A stretch of 64,000 bases of DNA from Cystobacter fuscus (GTDB taxonomy: Bacteria; Myxococcota; Myxococcia; Myxococcales; Myxococcaceae). The position numbers and the translations under genes are program-made. The notes below the pieces were generated by a model. The model saw only the letters and a list, made by a program, of their open reading frames with translations. It had not been told where the DNA came from and made no database searches. This document shows positions 7,897 to 18,800 of this stretch, piece by piece. The stretch's first letter is position 1. Each line of letters starts with the position of its first letter. The stretch spans positions 10,974,001 through 11,038,000 of the forward strand of contig NZ_CP022098.1 of assembly GCF_002305875.1 (NCBI RefSeq). The letters are read 5' to 3'.

Positions 7897-8505
7897 TCAC
7901 TCCGCCTCGGAGCGCCCGGTGAAGGGCACGTCCAGCACCGGGAGCTTCGTGGCGCCCGGCAAGTCGTAGTGCCACCACTCCATGGCGTTGCGCTTGAAGC
8001 CCGCGCCCTCCATGGCCGCGCGGAGGATCTCCCGATGCTCGCGCGAGGCCTTCGTGCCACCCGGGTAGCCGTGGTGCGCCGCGCGCTCGAAGGAGTCGAA
8101 GGGCGTGGGCATCTCCACCTCGGCACCGTCCGCCGTCACCAGCGTCAGGTCCACCGCCGCGCCCCGGTTGTGATTGCCCCCCTTCTTGGGGTTGGCCACG
8201 TAGCCCGGCTTGGGCATGATCTTCCACATCTGCCATTGCACCGCGATGGGCCGGTAGCAGTCGTAGACCTTCAGCCGGTAGCCCTGGGCGCGCAGCGTGT
8301 CCGCCGCCTTCTTCAAGCGCTCGGCGGTCTCGGGCAACAACAGACACCGGGCGCCGTCCGGGTACACCTTCTGCTTCAGGAAGTTGTCCGGGGTGGCGTA
8401 GCGCATGTCCACCATCAGGTCCTCCACCACCTCGGTGGCATCCACCACCGGCGAGCCCGCCGCGGCGAGCCACAACCCCAACAACCCGTTCGCGAGTCCC
8501 CCCAT
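7897..8505 (-). CDS. D-alanyl-D-alanine dipeptidase (VanX/DdpX family, M15D)
   Basis: A 202-residue zinc peptidase with a short hydrophobic N-terminus, probably exported. Catalytic elements are visible: Arg85 in YDCYRPI, zinc ligands His112 and Asp119 in NHNRGAAVD, and the EWWH motif with Glu176 and zinc ligand His179. The Ser usual in the SxHxxG motif is Asn here. The enzyme hydrolyses D-Ala-D-Ala, in peptidoglycan turnover or, in vanHAX clusters, glycopeptide resistance; no vanH or vanA neighbour is present. It starts three bases after queC stops, so it is translated from the same message. Confidence 0.9.
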   Translation of the reverse strand: MGGLANGLLGLWLAAAGSPVVDATEVVEDLMVDMRYATPDNFLKQKVYPDGARCLLLPETAERLKKAADTLRAQGYRLKVYDCYRPIAVQWQMWKIMPKPGYVANPKKGGNHNRGAAVDLTLVTADGAEVEMPTPFDSFERAAHHGYPGGTKASREHREILRAAMEGAGFKRNAMEWWHYDLPGATKLPVLDVPFTGRSEAE

Positions 8506-8508
8506 GGC

Positions 8509-9210
8509 TCAGGCTCCCGTCGTGTAGCGCGTGGGGTCCGGCACCCCCGCCTGTTCGAAACCCCGGCGCCGCAGCGAGCAACTGTCACACCGCCCGCACG
8601 CCCGGCCCTGCGCATCCGGGTCGTAGCAGGAGTGCGTCATCCCGTAGTCCACGCCCAGTCGCACGCCCTCGCGGATGATGTCCGCCTTGGTCATCCCCGA
8701 CAGCGGCGCGTGCACCCGGAAGCGCGTGCCCTCCACGCCCGCCTTCGTCGCCAGCGTCGCCATGGCCTCGAAGGCCCGGATGAACTCGGGCCGGCAGTCC
8801 GGGTAGCCGCTGTAGTCCACCGCGTTCACCCCGATGTAGAGGTCGCTCGCGCCCACCGACTCGGCCAGCCCCAACGCCAGCGAGAGGAAGAGCGCGTTGC
8901 GCGCCGGCACGTAGGTGACGGGGATGCCGTGGGACATCTCCTCCTCGGCCCGATCCTTGGGCACGTCGATGTCCGCGGTCAGCGCCGAGCCGCCCACCTG
9001 CCGCAGGTCCACCGTCACCACCCGGTAGTCCGTGACGCCCATCGCTTGGGCCACCCCGCGCGCCCGCTCGAGTTCCACCGCGTGCCGCTGCCCATACGCC
9101 ACCGCGAGGCACACCGGCTCGAAGCCCGCCGCCTTCGCCATGGCCAGACAGGTCGTCGAGTCCAGCCCGCCCGACAGCAACACCACCGCCTTCTTCTTAC
9201 TTGCCAGCAT
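8509..9210 (-). CDS. queC: 7-cyano-7-deazaguanine synthase
   Basis: A 233-residue enzyme that converts 7-carboxy-7-deazaguanine to preQ0 with ATP and ammonia, in queuosine/deazapurine synthesis. The PP-loop SGGLDS is at residues 13-18 and the C-terminal zinc-binding cysteines are present (HSCYDPD...ACGRCDSC). ATG 9210 fits the family N-terminus and overlaps the end of the upstream lipoprotein gene by 14 bases, implying coupling. No queD, queE or queF is adjacent, so the rest of the pathway must be encoded elsewhere. Confidence 0.96.
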   Translation of the reverse strand: MLASKKKAVVLLSGGLDSTTCLAMAKAAGFEPVCLAVAYGQRHAVELERARGVAQAMGVTDYRVVTVDLRQVGGSALTADIDVPKDRAEEEMSHGIPVTYVPARNALFLSLALGLAESVGASDLYIGVNAVDYSGYPDCRPEFIRAFEAMATLATKAGVEGTRFRVHAPLSGMTKADIIREGVRLGVDYGMTHSCYDPDAQGRACGRCDSCSLRRRGFEQAGVPDPTRYTTGA

Positions 9211-9817
9211 TGAAACGCCGCTCTCCTTCCACGCCGTACACCGCCGTGCACGACGTCGTGCAAGTGCAGACCCCACTCGTGCCCGGGAGGAAGGTCACCT
9301 TCAAGTTCCCACAGGCCCTCTCGGCGTCATACCCGTTCACCGTGGGGCCGGGCGCCGAGCCATCCGGCAGGCCCCCATCCGTGGGCAGGTTCACGCACCA
9401 GCTCCCCATCGCCTGGGTCTGGCTGTCGCTGAGCACCACCACCGACAGCGTCTCCTCCATCTGCGCGCCCTGGCACGTCTCGCCACAGCTCGGCAGCGGA
9501 GCCCCGGAGCGCTGGACGGACACGTAGCGCTGGGTCGCCGGATCATAGGTGGCCTGGCGCGAGAAGCCATTCACCGTGAGCCACGCGCCCCCATCCACGC
9601 TGTCGCGCGAGAAGGTCCCCGAGAAGTCGAAGCCCCCGTCGACGAGCCGGCCGAAGTCCGGGCTGCCCGCGTCGCAGTCCGTGCTCGCCCAGTCCGCCTG
9701 CGCATGGAAGCTGAACAGGCCCACCACCACGTCCCCCGGGTACACCGTCTCCGCCACACAGGCGGAGGCCACGAACGCGAGCAGGGGCAACAGGAGCGGA
9801 CGGCGCGGGAGCGGCAT
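9197..9817 (-). CDS. Lipoprotein, unknown function
   Basis: A 206-residue protein with a lipoprotein signal: basic start, Leu-rich core and lipobox ASAC with the modified Cys at residue 20. The mature part contains several Cys pairs, including a CTCTTSC cluster near the end, suggesting disulphide structure. No family is recognised. It lies between the giant TPR gene (12 bp upstream) and queC (overlapping by 14 bp), so it is probably co-transcribed with both. The lipid anchor and cysteines point to the periplasm or outer membrane. Confidence 0.75.
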   Translation of the reverse strand: MPLPRRPLLLPLLAFVASACVAETVYPGDVVVGLFSFHAQADWASTDCDAGSPDFGRLVDGGFDFSGTFSRDSVDGGAWLTVNGFSRQATYDPATQRYVSVQRSGAPLPSCGETCQGAQMEETLSVVVLSDSQTQAMGSWCVNLPTDGGLPDGSAPGPTVNGYDAERACGNLKVTFLPGTSGVCTCTTSCTAVYGVEGERRFNAGK

Positions 9818-9829
9818 GACCTTTCGACC

Positions 9830-12800
9830 TTACACGGACTCCAGCGCCGCGCGCGCCACCGCGTGGAAGGCCGGGTTGTCGCGCAGCACCGCCCCCACGT
9901 CCAGCCCGGAGGGATCCGAGCCCCGGACCTCGGGCGACAGGTGCGCCAGCACACGCGAGGCGGCGAGCGACGCGGGTACCGCGCGGAAGGCCTCCACCGC
10001 CGCCTCGTCGAAGCCGGGCACCGGACCGGGCCGGCTCAGCGCCTCGCCCGAGGCGCCCAGGCACAGCGCCAGCGCGCACAGGTAGCCCAGCTCCACCAGC
10101 CCGAAGCAGGCCAGGGCGCCCACGCCCACCACCAGCTCCTCGGACGAGGCGAGGTACGCCTCCGCGCCGCCCGCCGGGGCCAGGAAGACGCGCACCCCAC
10201 CCGCCCCCAGCGACTGGAGCGTGAGCTGCAACGCCGTGTGCAGCCGGGGCATCGCCTCGGCCGTCACCGCGACCACGTCGGGAGGCAGCGCGTGCCGGAA
10301 GCCGTCGCGCGGGGACACCGGGGAGATGCTCACCCCCGGGGCACTCGCCGTGCTCGACACGAGCGCCGCGCCGAAGCCGTCCACCCGCGCCACCTCCACG
10401 GGGATGTCGTCGCTGGCGGCCAGCGCCTCGGCGAACAGCGTCCACCCATCCGCGTCCGCTGGCTGCTTGTGCAACAGCTCCGGCCAGATGTGGGTGGCCA
10501 GTGCCGCGCCATGCACCGTGGGCGAGAGCCGCTCGGCCACCAGGCGCTTCATCTCCGGCGAGAGCTGGTCCGCCTGGAACAGGCGCTCGGCCAGGTGCAC
10601 CGCGAACACCACCAGCTGCGCGTCCAGGTACTGGCGCAGGATGTCCTGCAACTGCTCCGGATCGTCCGTGAGGCGCTCGCGCAGCCGCAGCGCCTCGCCC
10701 GTGAGGCCCTGCGCCTCGGCGATGCGCGCCCGCCGCTCCAGCCGCTCGGGAGTCTCCGGCAGCGCCTGGAGCTGCTCGGCCGCCTCGGGCAGACGGCCCA
10801 GCGCCTCGTAGGCCTCCGCCAACCGCTCGCGCCACAGCCCCATGGCCGCCGGGCCCGCGAGCACCGCCGCCAGTTGCTGCGCCACCTCCACGACGCGCGC
10901 GTGGTTGCGCTCCTCCTCGTACAGGGGCAGCAGGAACTCCAACGCACGCACCGTGCCCGGCGCGTCCACCAGCGCCTTCTCGAAGGCCTCGCGGGCGCGC
11001 ACCTTGTCGCCCGCCCACATCAGCATGTCGCCCTGCTCCACGTAGAGCTCGCCCCGCGCGCGCGGCTCCGTCTCCAACAGGATGAGCAGGCCCAGCGTGT
11101 CCGCCGCGTCCGACGTGAGACCCCCGTCCCGCTGCAACCGGAAGCGCTCGCGCAACAGCTTGCCCCGCCGCTCCGGCCACCCATCCGCCGCCTCGGCCAG
11201 GGCCTCGACGCGCTCCGGCACGGGCAGCGCCCGGACATACGTCAGCACCGCCTCGGCCAGCTCCGCCGGAGCACTTCCCAATCCCGGCAGCAGGCGCCAC
11301 AGCCGCTGCTTGAAGTCCGGCACCGCCGAGAGCGGCTCCAACGCGCGCAAGCGCAGCTCCACCGGCGCCGACTCCGCGTTGACCACCTCGTCGCGCAGCC
11401 ACGTGGCCAGGGCCTCGTCCCTCGGCGCGATCAGCTCCGCCAGCCGCAGCAGCCCGTCCAGCTGGGCGCTGTCGCGCAGCATCGCAGTCAGCCGCGTGAG
11501 GTGGGCCTCCTCCGCGCCGCCCGTCTCCACCATCGCCCAGAGCGCCTCGCGGATCCGCGCCTCGTCCCGGGCCCCCTCGGCGAGCGACAGGGCTCCAGCA
11601 AGGTCCCCCGACGCCAGCACGGCCGCGAAGCCCACCTCGGCGGCGCGGACGGGGGACTCCAGCCGGAGGAAACGCTCGGCGACCCCCCGCGAGTCCACGG
11701 CCGGGGAGGACGCACTGGCCAGGCGCTCGAGCACCTCGAGGGCCTCGGCGCGCTCGCCCGCGGCCTCCCAGAGGTCGACGAGGTCCAACTGCAACGCGGG
11801 GCGCTCCTCGGCGGACACGAGGCGGACGGCCTGGGCCAGGGCCTGGGCCGCGCGCCGGGACTCGCCCAGGGCCCGGTGCAGCGCGGACACCCGGCGCAGG
11901 GCCTCTCCATCTGGAGCAACGGACACGGCGGACCAGGCCGCGCGCACCGCCTCCGGCAGACGGCCCGCGGACTCGAACTCGCGCACCGCCGCCCACAGCC
12001 ACTGGGTGCGCTCGGCGTCGGGGAGGATCTCCGCCCGCGCCAGGTACACCTCCGCGAGCCGTCCCGGGTTCTCCACGAGCAGCGGCTCCAGCGCCTCCAG
12101 CGCCTCCTTGTAGCCCGCCCCCGAGGCGCCCCGGGCGACCACGGCCTCCAGGGCCTCGCGGGCGGAGGACTCGTCCCCGGCGGCCCGCGCGAGCGACGCC
12201 AGCTCCAGCCGCAACAGGGAGGCCTCGTCGGCGTCCTCCGTCACGCCGATGAGGCGCGTGAGCACGTCGCGCAGCGCGGCCTGCTCTCCGCGCGCGCGCA
12301 GCCCCACCAGGCGGCCCCGGAGCGCGGGGAGGTTGTCCGGGTCGGCCTCGGCGGCACGCTCGCGAAGGGCCGCGGCGCGCGAGGCATCATCGAGCTGCTC
12401 GGCGGCGACCTCGGCGGCGGCCAGGAGCAGCTCCGCGGCCCGCGAGCCCCCCGCGGCCTGGGCCCCGGCCTCGTAGACGGCGACCAGGTCCGCCGGACGG
12501 CCCAGGGAGCGCAGCCCCCGCACCGCGCGGTCGATGATGGTGGCGTCCGCGGGACGCAGGCGCATGAGGTGCAGCAGCGCGTCGATGGCGTCCTTGGGGT
12601 CGTCGAAGAGGTCCGCGGCGCGGCGGTACAGCACCTCGGCGGTGGCCGCGTCCGCCTTGCGCGCGAGCTTCAGCGAGGCCCGGTACAGGCCCTTGGAGTC
12701 GCCCGTGTGGCCGTAGACCTCGGTGAGCAGGGACAGGGCTTCCTGGCCCCGGGCCCCGTCTCCATCCAGCGACACCACGGCCTCGAAGGCGCGCGCGGCG

Positions 12801-12856
12801 TCATGGTGGGCCCCCGACGCCAGCGACGCGTGTCCGAGCCGCATCTGCGTGCGCAC
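9830..12856 (-). CDS. Giant TPR protein, C-terminal portion (downstream of frameshift)
   Basis: An open frame of 1008 codons made of degenerate Ala/Leu/Glu-rich TPR-like helical pairs. It has no signal peptide and no plausible independent ribosome site. It continues the protein encoded by 12887-19371: adding one G to the seven-G run at 12880-12886 (minus-strand sense) joins the two frames, giving an uninterrupted protein of about 3180 residues. The final 250 residues are less clearly TPR and more hydrophobic. The role is unknown; TPR solenoids scaffold protein complexes. Either the assembly has a homopolymer error or the strain carries a truncated gene. Confidence 0.8.
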   Translation of the reverse strand: MRTQMRLGHASLASGAHHDAARAFEAVVSLDGDGARGQEALSLLTEVYGHTGDSKGLYRASLKLARKADAATAEVLYRRAADLFDDPKDAIDALLHLMRLRPADATIIDRAVRGLRSLGRPADLVAVYEAGAQAAGGSRAAELLLAAAEVAAEQLDDASRAAALRERAAEADPDNLPALRGRLVGLRARGEQAALRDVLTRLIGVTEDADEASLLRLELASLARAAGDESSAREALEAVVARGASGAGYKEALEALEPLLVENPGRLAEVYLARAEILPDAERTQWLWAAVREFESAGRLPEAVRAAWSAVSVAPDGEALRRVSALHRALGESRRAAQALAQAVRLVSAEERPALQLDLVDLWEAAGERAEALEVLERLASASSPAVDSRGVAERFLRLESPVRAAEVGFAAVLASGDLAGALSLAEGARDEARIREALWAMVETGGAEEAHLTRLTAMLRDSAQLDGLLRLAELIAPRDEALATWLRDEVVNAESAPVELRLRALEPLSAVPDFKQRLWRLLPGLGSAPAELAEAVLTYVRALPVPERVEALAEAADGWPERRGKLLRERFRLQRDGGLTSDAADTLGLLILLETEPRARGELYVEQGDMLMWAGDKVRAREAFEKALVDAPGTVRALEFLLPLYEEERNHARVVEVAQQLAAVLAGPAAMGLWRERLAEAYEALGRLPEAAEQLQALPETPERLERRARIAEAQGLTGEALRLRERLTDDPEQLQDILRQYLDAQLVVFAVHLAERLFQADQLSPEMKRLVAERLSPTVHGAALATHIWPELLHKQPADADGWTLFAEALAASDDIPVEVARVDGFGAALVSSTASAPGVSISPVSPRDGFRHALPPDVVAVTAEAMPRLHTALQLTLQSLGAGGVRVFLAPAGGAEAYLASSEELVVGVGALACFGLVELGYLCALALCLGASGEALSRPGPVPGFDEAAVEAFRAVPASLAASRVLAHLSPEVRGSDPSGLDVGAVLRDNPAFHAVARAALESV

Positions 12857-15800
12857 CCGCAGGGGTACCGGCAGCGAATCCCCCCCGCGGCGAGCAGCCG
12901 CCGGTCATAGGGCCACGCCGCGGCCGGTCCTCCGCCCTCGGCCGCCAGCTCGGCGCGGGTGGCGAGCGCCTCCACGTCGTCCCCCGCGCGCGCGAGCAGC
13001 TCATCGAAGGCCTGGGCGGCGAGCAGCGACTCGCCCGCCTTGAGCAGGAGTTCGGCGCGCTCGCGCAGCAGGGGGATGGCCTGCTCGGGACGCACGGCGC
13101 CAGCGCGCAGGGCGAGCAACTCCGCCTGGCGGCGCACGTCGCCCGCGGCCCGGGCCCGGAGCAGGTGGAAGGCCTCGGCGCTGGAGGGAGCGAGCTCGAA
13201 GGCCTGATCCTCGCACAGCAGCGCGCGCTCCAGGGCGCCCGCCTCGCGGAAGGCCCGGGCGGCGGCGAGGTAGCTCTCCGCGGCCTCGACGGGAGGCTGG
13301 CGCTGGGCCCGGCGCATCAACAGCGCGGCGAGCGACTGGAAGTCCTCCGTCTCCGCCAGGAAGGCGCGGTGGCGCGAGTAGCGCGGCTCCTGGAAGGGGT
13401 CGGCCTCCAGGAGGAGGGCGTCGAACTCGGCGGCGTCCGCGGATCGGCCCATCTCGTGGAGGAGATCCGCCACCTGCCGGGTCAGGTCCAGGTCATCCGG
13501 CAGCGAGGCGCGCGCGGCGAGCAGCGCGATGGCGGCGGCATCCGGACGCCGGGCGCGCTCGCGGTAGAGCGTGGCGGCCCGCATCAACAGCTCCGCGCGG
13601 CGAGCCGGCTCCTCCACGCGGGAAGCGGCGTCCTCGAACCAGGCGGCCAGCTCGGCCACCCGGCCCTCGCGCTCGAGCAGCTCGCACAAGAGCGTCTCGG
13701 CCTCCTGGAGGGAGCGATCCTGGAGGAGCGCGTCGCGCAGGAAGCCCTCGGCCTTGTCCGTGTCCCCGAGCTCGTCGAGGAAGAGGCGCGCCAGCCGCAG
13801 CAGGGAGCGGGCCCGGGCGGGGGTGGCCGGCATGAGCGGCAGGGCGCGCTCGAGCCACCGGGCCTCGGCGGCGGCATCGTTCCGGCGGCTCGCGAGCTCC
13901 ATGCCCATGCGCGCCGTGTCGAGCTGGGCGAACAGCGCGTAGGAGCGCTCCAGCGCGGCCTCGGCGGCGGACATGTCCAGCTTCACGTCGCGCAGCATCT
14001 CCGCGCGGTGGCGCTCGCAGGCGGCGGCCTCGTCCTTGCGGCCCTCCTTCTCCAGCAGGAAGCACAGCGCCTTGAGCGAGCGCATGGCCTCGTCCACCCG
14101 GCCGGACATCTCCGCCAGGTGCGCGTGCTCGGCGCAGGCGGAGATGGCGGCATCGCGCTGGCCGGCCTCCTCGTTGAGCGAGGCGATGAGCTGAAGCTGC
14201 CCCATGAGCTCGGGGAGCTGACCCGCCTCGCGGTGGAGGGCCGCGAGCGCCTCGTGCAGGGGCAGCGGGTGCTCGGCCATGTTCGCCGCCTGGGTGAGCA
14301 GCGCGGCGGCGAGGGAGGTATCGGCGAGGGACTCGCGGGCGCGCTCGGACAGCACGACGAGGCGCTGGGCGGTGTGCTCGGAGGGAGGCAGGGCGCGCGC
14401 GTGGGTGACGAGCACCTCGAAGGAGGCCCGGGGCTCGTCCTTCTCCAGCAGCGCGGAGAGCCGCTGCACCGCCACCTCGTTCAACGGGCGCTCGGCGAGC
14501 AGACGCTTGTAGGCGGACATCGCGCGCCGGGTGTCCCCGAGCTTCTCGGCGAGCGCGCCCAGACGCAGCCAGGCCTTCTCCGAGGCCTCGGCGTCCGAGG
14601 AGAAGTCCGCCGCGGCGGCGAGCTGCTCCTGCAGGGGCAGCGCCTCGCGCACGTCGCCATGGAGGAAGAGCAGCTCGGCCAGCTCGGCCAGGTCTCCGTC
14701 CCGCGCCGGAACGAGGGCGTGGGCCCGGCGGGCCAGATCGAGCGCCCGCGACATGTCGCCCGCGGCCCGGGCATGGGTGCTCGCCTCGCGCAGCAGGGAC
14801 GCGGCCTCGTCCGGAGGCAGGAGCCCATCCTCCACGTCGAGCAACTGCGCTGCCTCGGTGGAGTTGCCCCGGCTGGCGGCGAGGACCACGAGGCGGCGGC
14901 GCAGCGCGCTGTCCGTCGGGGTGAGCCGCAGCGCCTGGCGCAGGGCGGCCTCGGCGGCCTCGGGTTGCGCGAGGCGCTCCAGGTACAACGTGCCCAGCTC
15001 GGAGTAGAGGGCGGTGGCCTCGGCGGGCGGGGCGTGGGGGGCCTCGGCGGCGAGCAGGGCCGTGAGCCGCTGCCAGTCCTCCAGGTCACGCAGCACACGC
15101 TGGAGCCCGGCGGTGGCCCCGGAGTGGCGGGGAGCGAGGGCGAGCGCCGCCTCCAGGCCCCGCGCGGCCTCTTCACGCTCTCCGGCCTTCTCCAAGAGAC
15201 GGGCGCGTGAGAGCAGTGCCTCCACGCGGCGGGAGACGGGCCCCTGACGCGCGGCCTCGGCGAGCGCCTCCGCCTCGGCGGTGAGCTGCCCGTCGCGGTG
15301 CGCGAGCGTCGCGAGGGCGAAGAAGGCATCACAGCGCTCGGAGGGGGACAGGGACAGGGACACGGCGGCGAGCAGGGCCTCGCGGGCCGGGGCGCGCGCG
15401 TCCTTGTCCATGAGCGACGAGGCGAGCGCGAGCAGCCGGGAGCGGGCGCTCTCGGCGAGCTCCGGCTCGGTGGCGAGCACGTGGCGCCAGGCCACCAGCT
15501 CGTCCACGTCCTCGCCCTCCTCGCGGGCGATGGCGGCGAGGGCGAGCCACAGGGGCGCGGGCCGGCGGGACAGGCGCGTGGCGGCGAGGAAGTCGTCGCG
15601 GGCGACCTGGGCGCGGCCGGCGTTGCGGTGGAGGGCGGCGCGGCGGGCGAGCAGCTCGGCACGGGCCTCGCCCTCGGAGGAAGAGATGAGCGTGCCGAGC
15701 AGGGTGAGGCGCTCGACCTCCTGTTGGGCGGTGCCCGAGCCCGCCGGGGGCAGCAGCTCCAACAGGGCCTGGGTGGCCCAGGTGTCCAGGGGCTCCTCGG

Positions 15801-18800
15801 CGAGCAGGCCGCGCAGGGCATCGGCAGCCTCGGCGTTGCGGCCCTGGGAGAGACACAGCCCGGCCAGCTCACGGCGGGCGGCGCGGCGCGCGTCTCCGGT
15901 GAGACGGGGCCAGAGGGACAGGAGCAGGTCCGCCAGCGGCTCGTGCGCGCCCGCCTGACGGTGGAGGCCCGCGAGCTCCAACTGGGCCTCGAGGTCCTCG
16001 GGGGCGAGCGAGCAGTAGTGCCCGAGCAGGCGCCGGGCGGCGTCGGGGCGGCCGGCGCGCTGGGCGGCGGAGGCGGCGCGGCGCGTGAGCTCCAGCAGCT
16101 CGTCCTCGCGCGGGGCGTCCGGGTCCGTCGCGGGCAGCACCAGCACCGCCTCGAAGTCCTCCAGGGCGGCGCGGGGATCCGCCTGCATGCGCAACTCACC
16201 CCGGCGCATGCGCGCGGGAGCGAAGGAGCCATCGCGCTCCAGGGCCTCGGCGAGGAAGGCTTCCTCGCGACTGGTGCCCAGGGAGAGCACGGAGGCGCGG
16301 AAGAGGAGCCGGGCCCCGGCGCGGGGCTCGGGCACGAGCGCGGCCTTGCGCGCGAGGAGCCGGGCGGCCTCCAGCTTCTCGCCGCGCTCCAGCTCCAGCT
16401 CGGCGAGCGCGTCGAGGGCCTCGGCGGCGAGCGGCCCGGTGGGGCTCGCGTCCAGGGTGGACGACAGGCGCAGGAGCGCGGGGCCCTTCTCGCCGCGCTC
16501 GAGGAGGGCGCGGGCGCTCTTGAGGAAGAGGGGCGCGGCCTCCGCGGCGCGGTCGGCGGCGGCGAGCGCCTGGGCGCGCGAGGCCCACAGCTCGGCCAGC
16601 TCGCGCGTCTCGCCCGCCTCGGCGTAGAGGGCCTCGAGCCGCTCGGCCAGGGCGTCATCCAGGCGGCGCAGCGGGAAGGCCTGGGAGTAGGCGGTGATGG
16701 CGGCCTCGCGGTCTCCGGCCAGCTCACACGCGCGGCCCAGACGGGCGCGGATGTCCGCGAGGCGATCGGGGGCAGTGGTGCGGGGCAGCGTGGACAGCAA
16801 CGTCTCCAGGGCGCGCCGGGCGTGCTCGGGGCGCTCGCAGCGCAGGGACAGGTCGGCCAGCTCCAGGAGCACGGCCTGCTCCGGCGCCAGCCGCGCGGCC
16901 TTCTCCAGGGCCACGAGCGCCTCGCCGAGCCGGCCCAGGCGGGCTTCCAGCACGTTGGCCAGCTCGCGCAGCGCCGCCGACGCGAGCCGCTTGTCGCCCT
17001 GCGCCTCGGCCACGCGTGCCCGCTCCTGGAGGGCGACGGCGAGGCCCGCCATGTCGGCGCGCTTGCGCTGCAGGGCGCACAGCTCGCCCAGGGTGGTCAG
17101 GTCATCCGGCTCGGACTTGAGCACTTCCTGGAGCGCGGAGGCGGCGAGGTCCAGGTCGAAGGCGAGATCCCTCGCGGCCACGGCGAGGCGGCGGTACTTG
17201 CGCGCGCGCTCGGCGGGCTCGGGGGTGAGGCGCGCGAGGGTGGACAGGCACCGGGTGAGCAGACCGCCATCGCGGCGGGCCTCGGCGATGGAGAGCAGCG
17301 ACTCCAGGGCGGGGGCGTGCTGGGGGTCGGCCTCCAGCGCGGAGGTGAGGAGACGCTCGGCGCGCTCGGGCTGCTGGAGCCGTCCGCGGTAGAGCTCACC
17401 GGCCTCGGCCCAGAGGGCGGCGCGGCGACCGGGCTCCTCGTGGACGGCGGCGGCCTTCTCCAGCGCCTCGGCGAGCTCCAGCATGCGGCCGGTGGCGCGG
17501 AAGTAGGGAATCAGCTCGTCGAGCGCGACCGCGTCGCGGGGATCCAACGCGAGCGCGGCCTCGAGGTGCTCGCGGGCGCGGGCGGGGTCGCCGAGCTTCG
17601 TGCGCGACAGACGGGCCAGGGCGTGGTGGCTCTGGTGGGCGGCGCGGCGGACGGACTCCGAGCGCGGAGAGGGGCCGGCGAGCTCCAGGGCCTGCTGGTA
17701 GCCGGCGAGGGCCTCCTGCAACTTGCCGAGCGTCTCGGCCACGCGAGCGGAGGCGAAGAGGGCCTCGGGCTCGTGGGGCAGGAGCGAGGCGGCCTCGCGG
17801 TAGCGCAGGAGGGCGTTGTCGGGCTGTTGCAGGCCCTCTTCCCACACGCGGCCGGCGAGCAGGTTGGCGCGGCCGACGCGGTCCAGCTCGTGGCGGGCCA
17901 TGGCCACTTCGCGCAGACGGTCCAGGGCCTTGAGGGCGCGCAGGTGCTCGCCGCCGCGGTGGCACAGGTCGCCGAGCAGGAGCAGCGCATCGGGATGATC
18001 CGGCGAGAGGCGCAGGGCGGCCTCGCAGTGCAGACGGGCGCCGGCGACGTCGTCCTCGGTCTGGGCGCACAGGTCCGCGAGGTGCACGTGGGCCTCGGCG
18101 GCCTCGGAGGGATCGCGGGCGAGCGCGGCGATGCGGCGGTAGGCGCGCACGGCGCCGGCGCGGTCGCGGCTCTGGTCGGCGGCGCGGGCGAGGGCCTTGA
18201 GCGAGGGGAGATGATCCGGCCGGAGCCCGAGCACCTCGTGGAGGGCCTTCACGGCGACCTGGGGGGCGTGGTCGCGGGCGGCGCGGGCGGCGGCCTCGGC
18301 GGAGAAGAAGGCGGCGGCCTCCTCGGAGGCGCGACGCGAGAGGGCGCACAGGGCGAGGTAGCGCTCGGCGGCGCGGGCGTGCTCGCCACGGCGCTCGCGC
18401 ACGACGGCCTCGCCCCAGAGGGCGGCGGGGCTCTTGTCGCGGCGGCGCAGGAGGGTGGCGGCGACGTCGAGGGCCAGGTCATGGGCCTGGGGGTCGGCGA
18501 CGAGGAGGGAGAGGAGGCGCTCGGCGGCGAAGGGGTGGGCGTCCTGGGCGTCACCGGCCTGGAGAAAGGCGTCGCGGGCCTCGGCGAGCTTGCCCTGGGC
18601 GAGGAAGGCCTCGGCCTCGGCGAAGGCGCGCGAGCCTTCCAGGGCGAGCAGCAGCTCCTCGTCGGGGGGAGCGGGAGGAGGCATGCCGCCGGCGGCGAAG
18701 CGCAGACGCAGACCCGCGGGGCCGACCTCGGCGGAGGACAGGCGCGCGGTGTCGAGCACGGGCATCTTGAAGCCGCGGCTCACGGCGGCGCGCTGGCAGA

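Noticed and set aside
7897-8505. Glycopeptide resistance cluster
   Set aside because: Only the VanX-type dipeptidase is present; no vanH, vanA or two-component regulator is adjacent, so a role in normal peptidoglycan turnover is more likely.
9032-12910. 1292-codon plus-strand frame
   Set aside because: It mirrors the queC, lipoprotein and TPR genes; its composition is dominated by Arg, Gln and His and it shows no motif. High-GC codon bias explains it.
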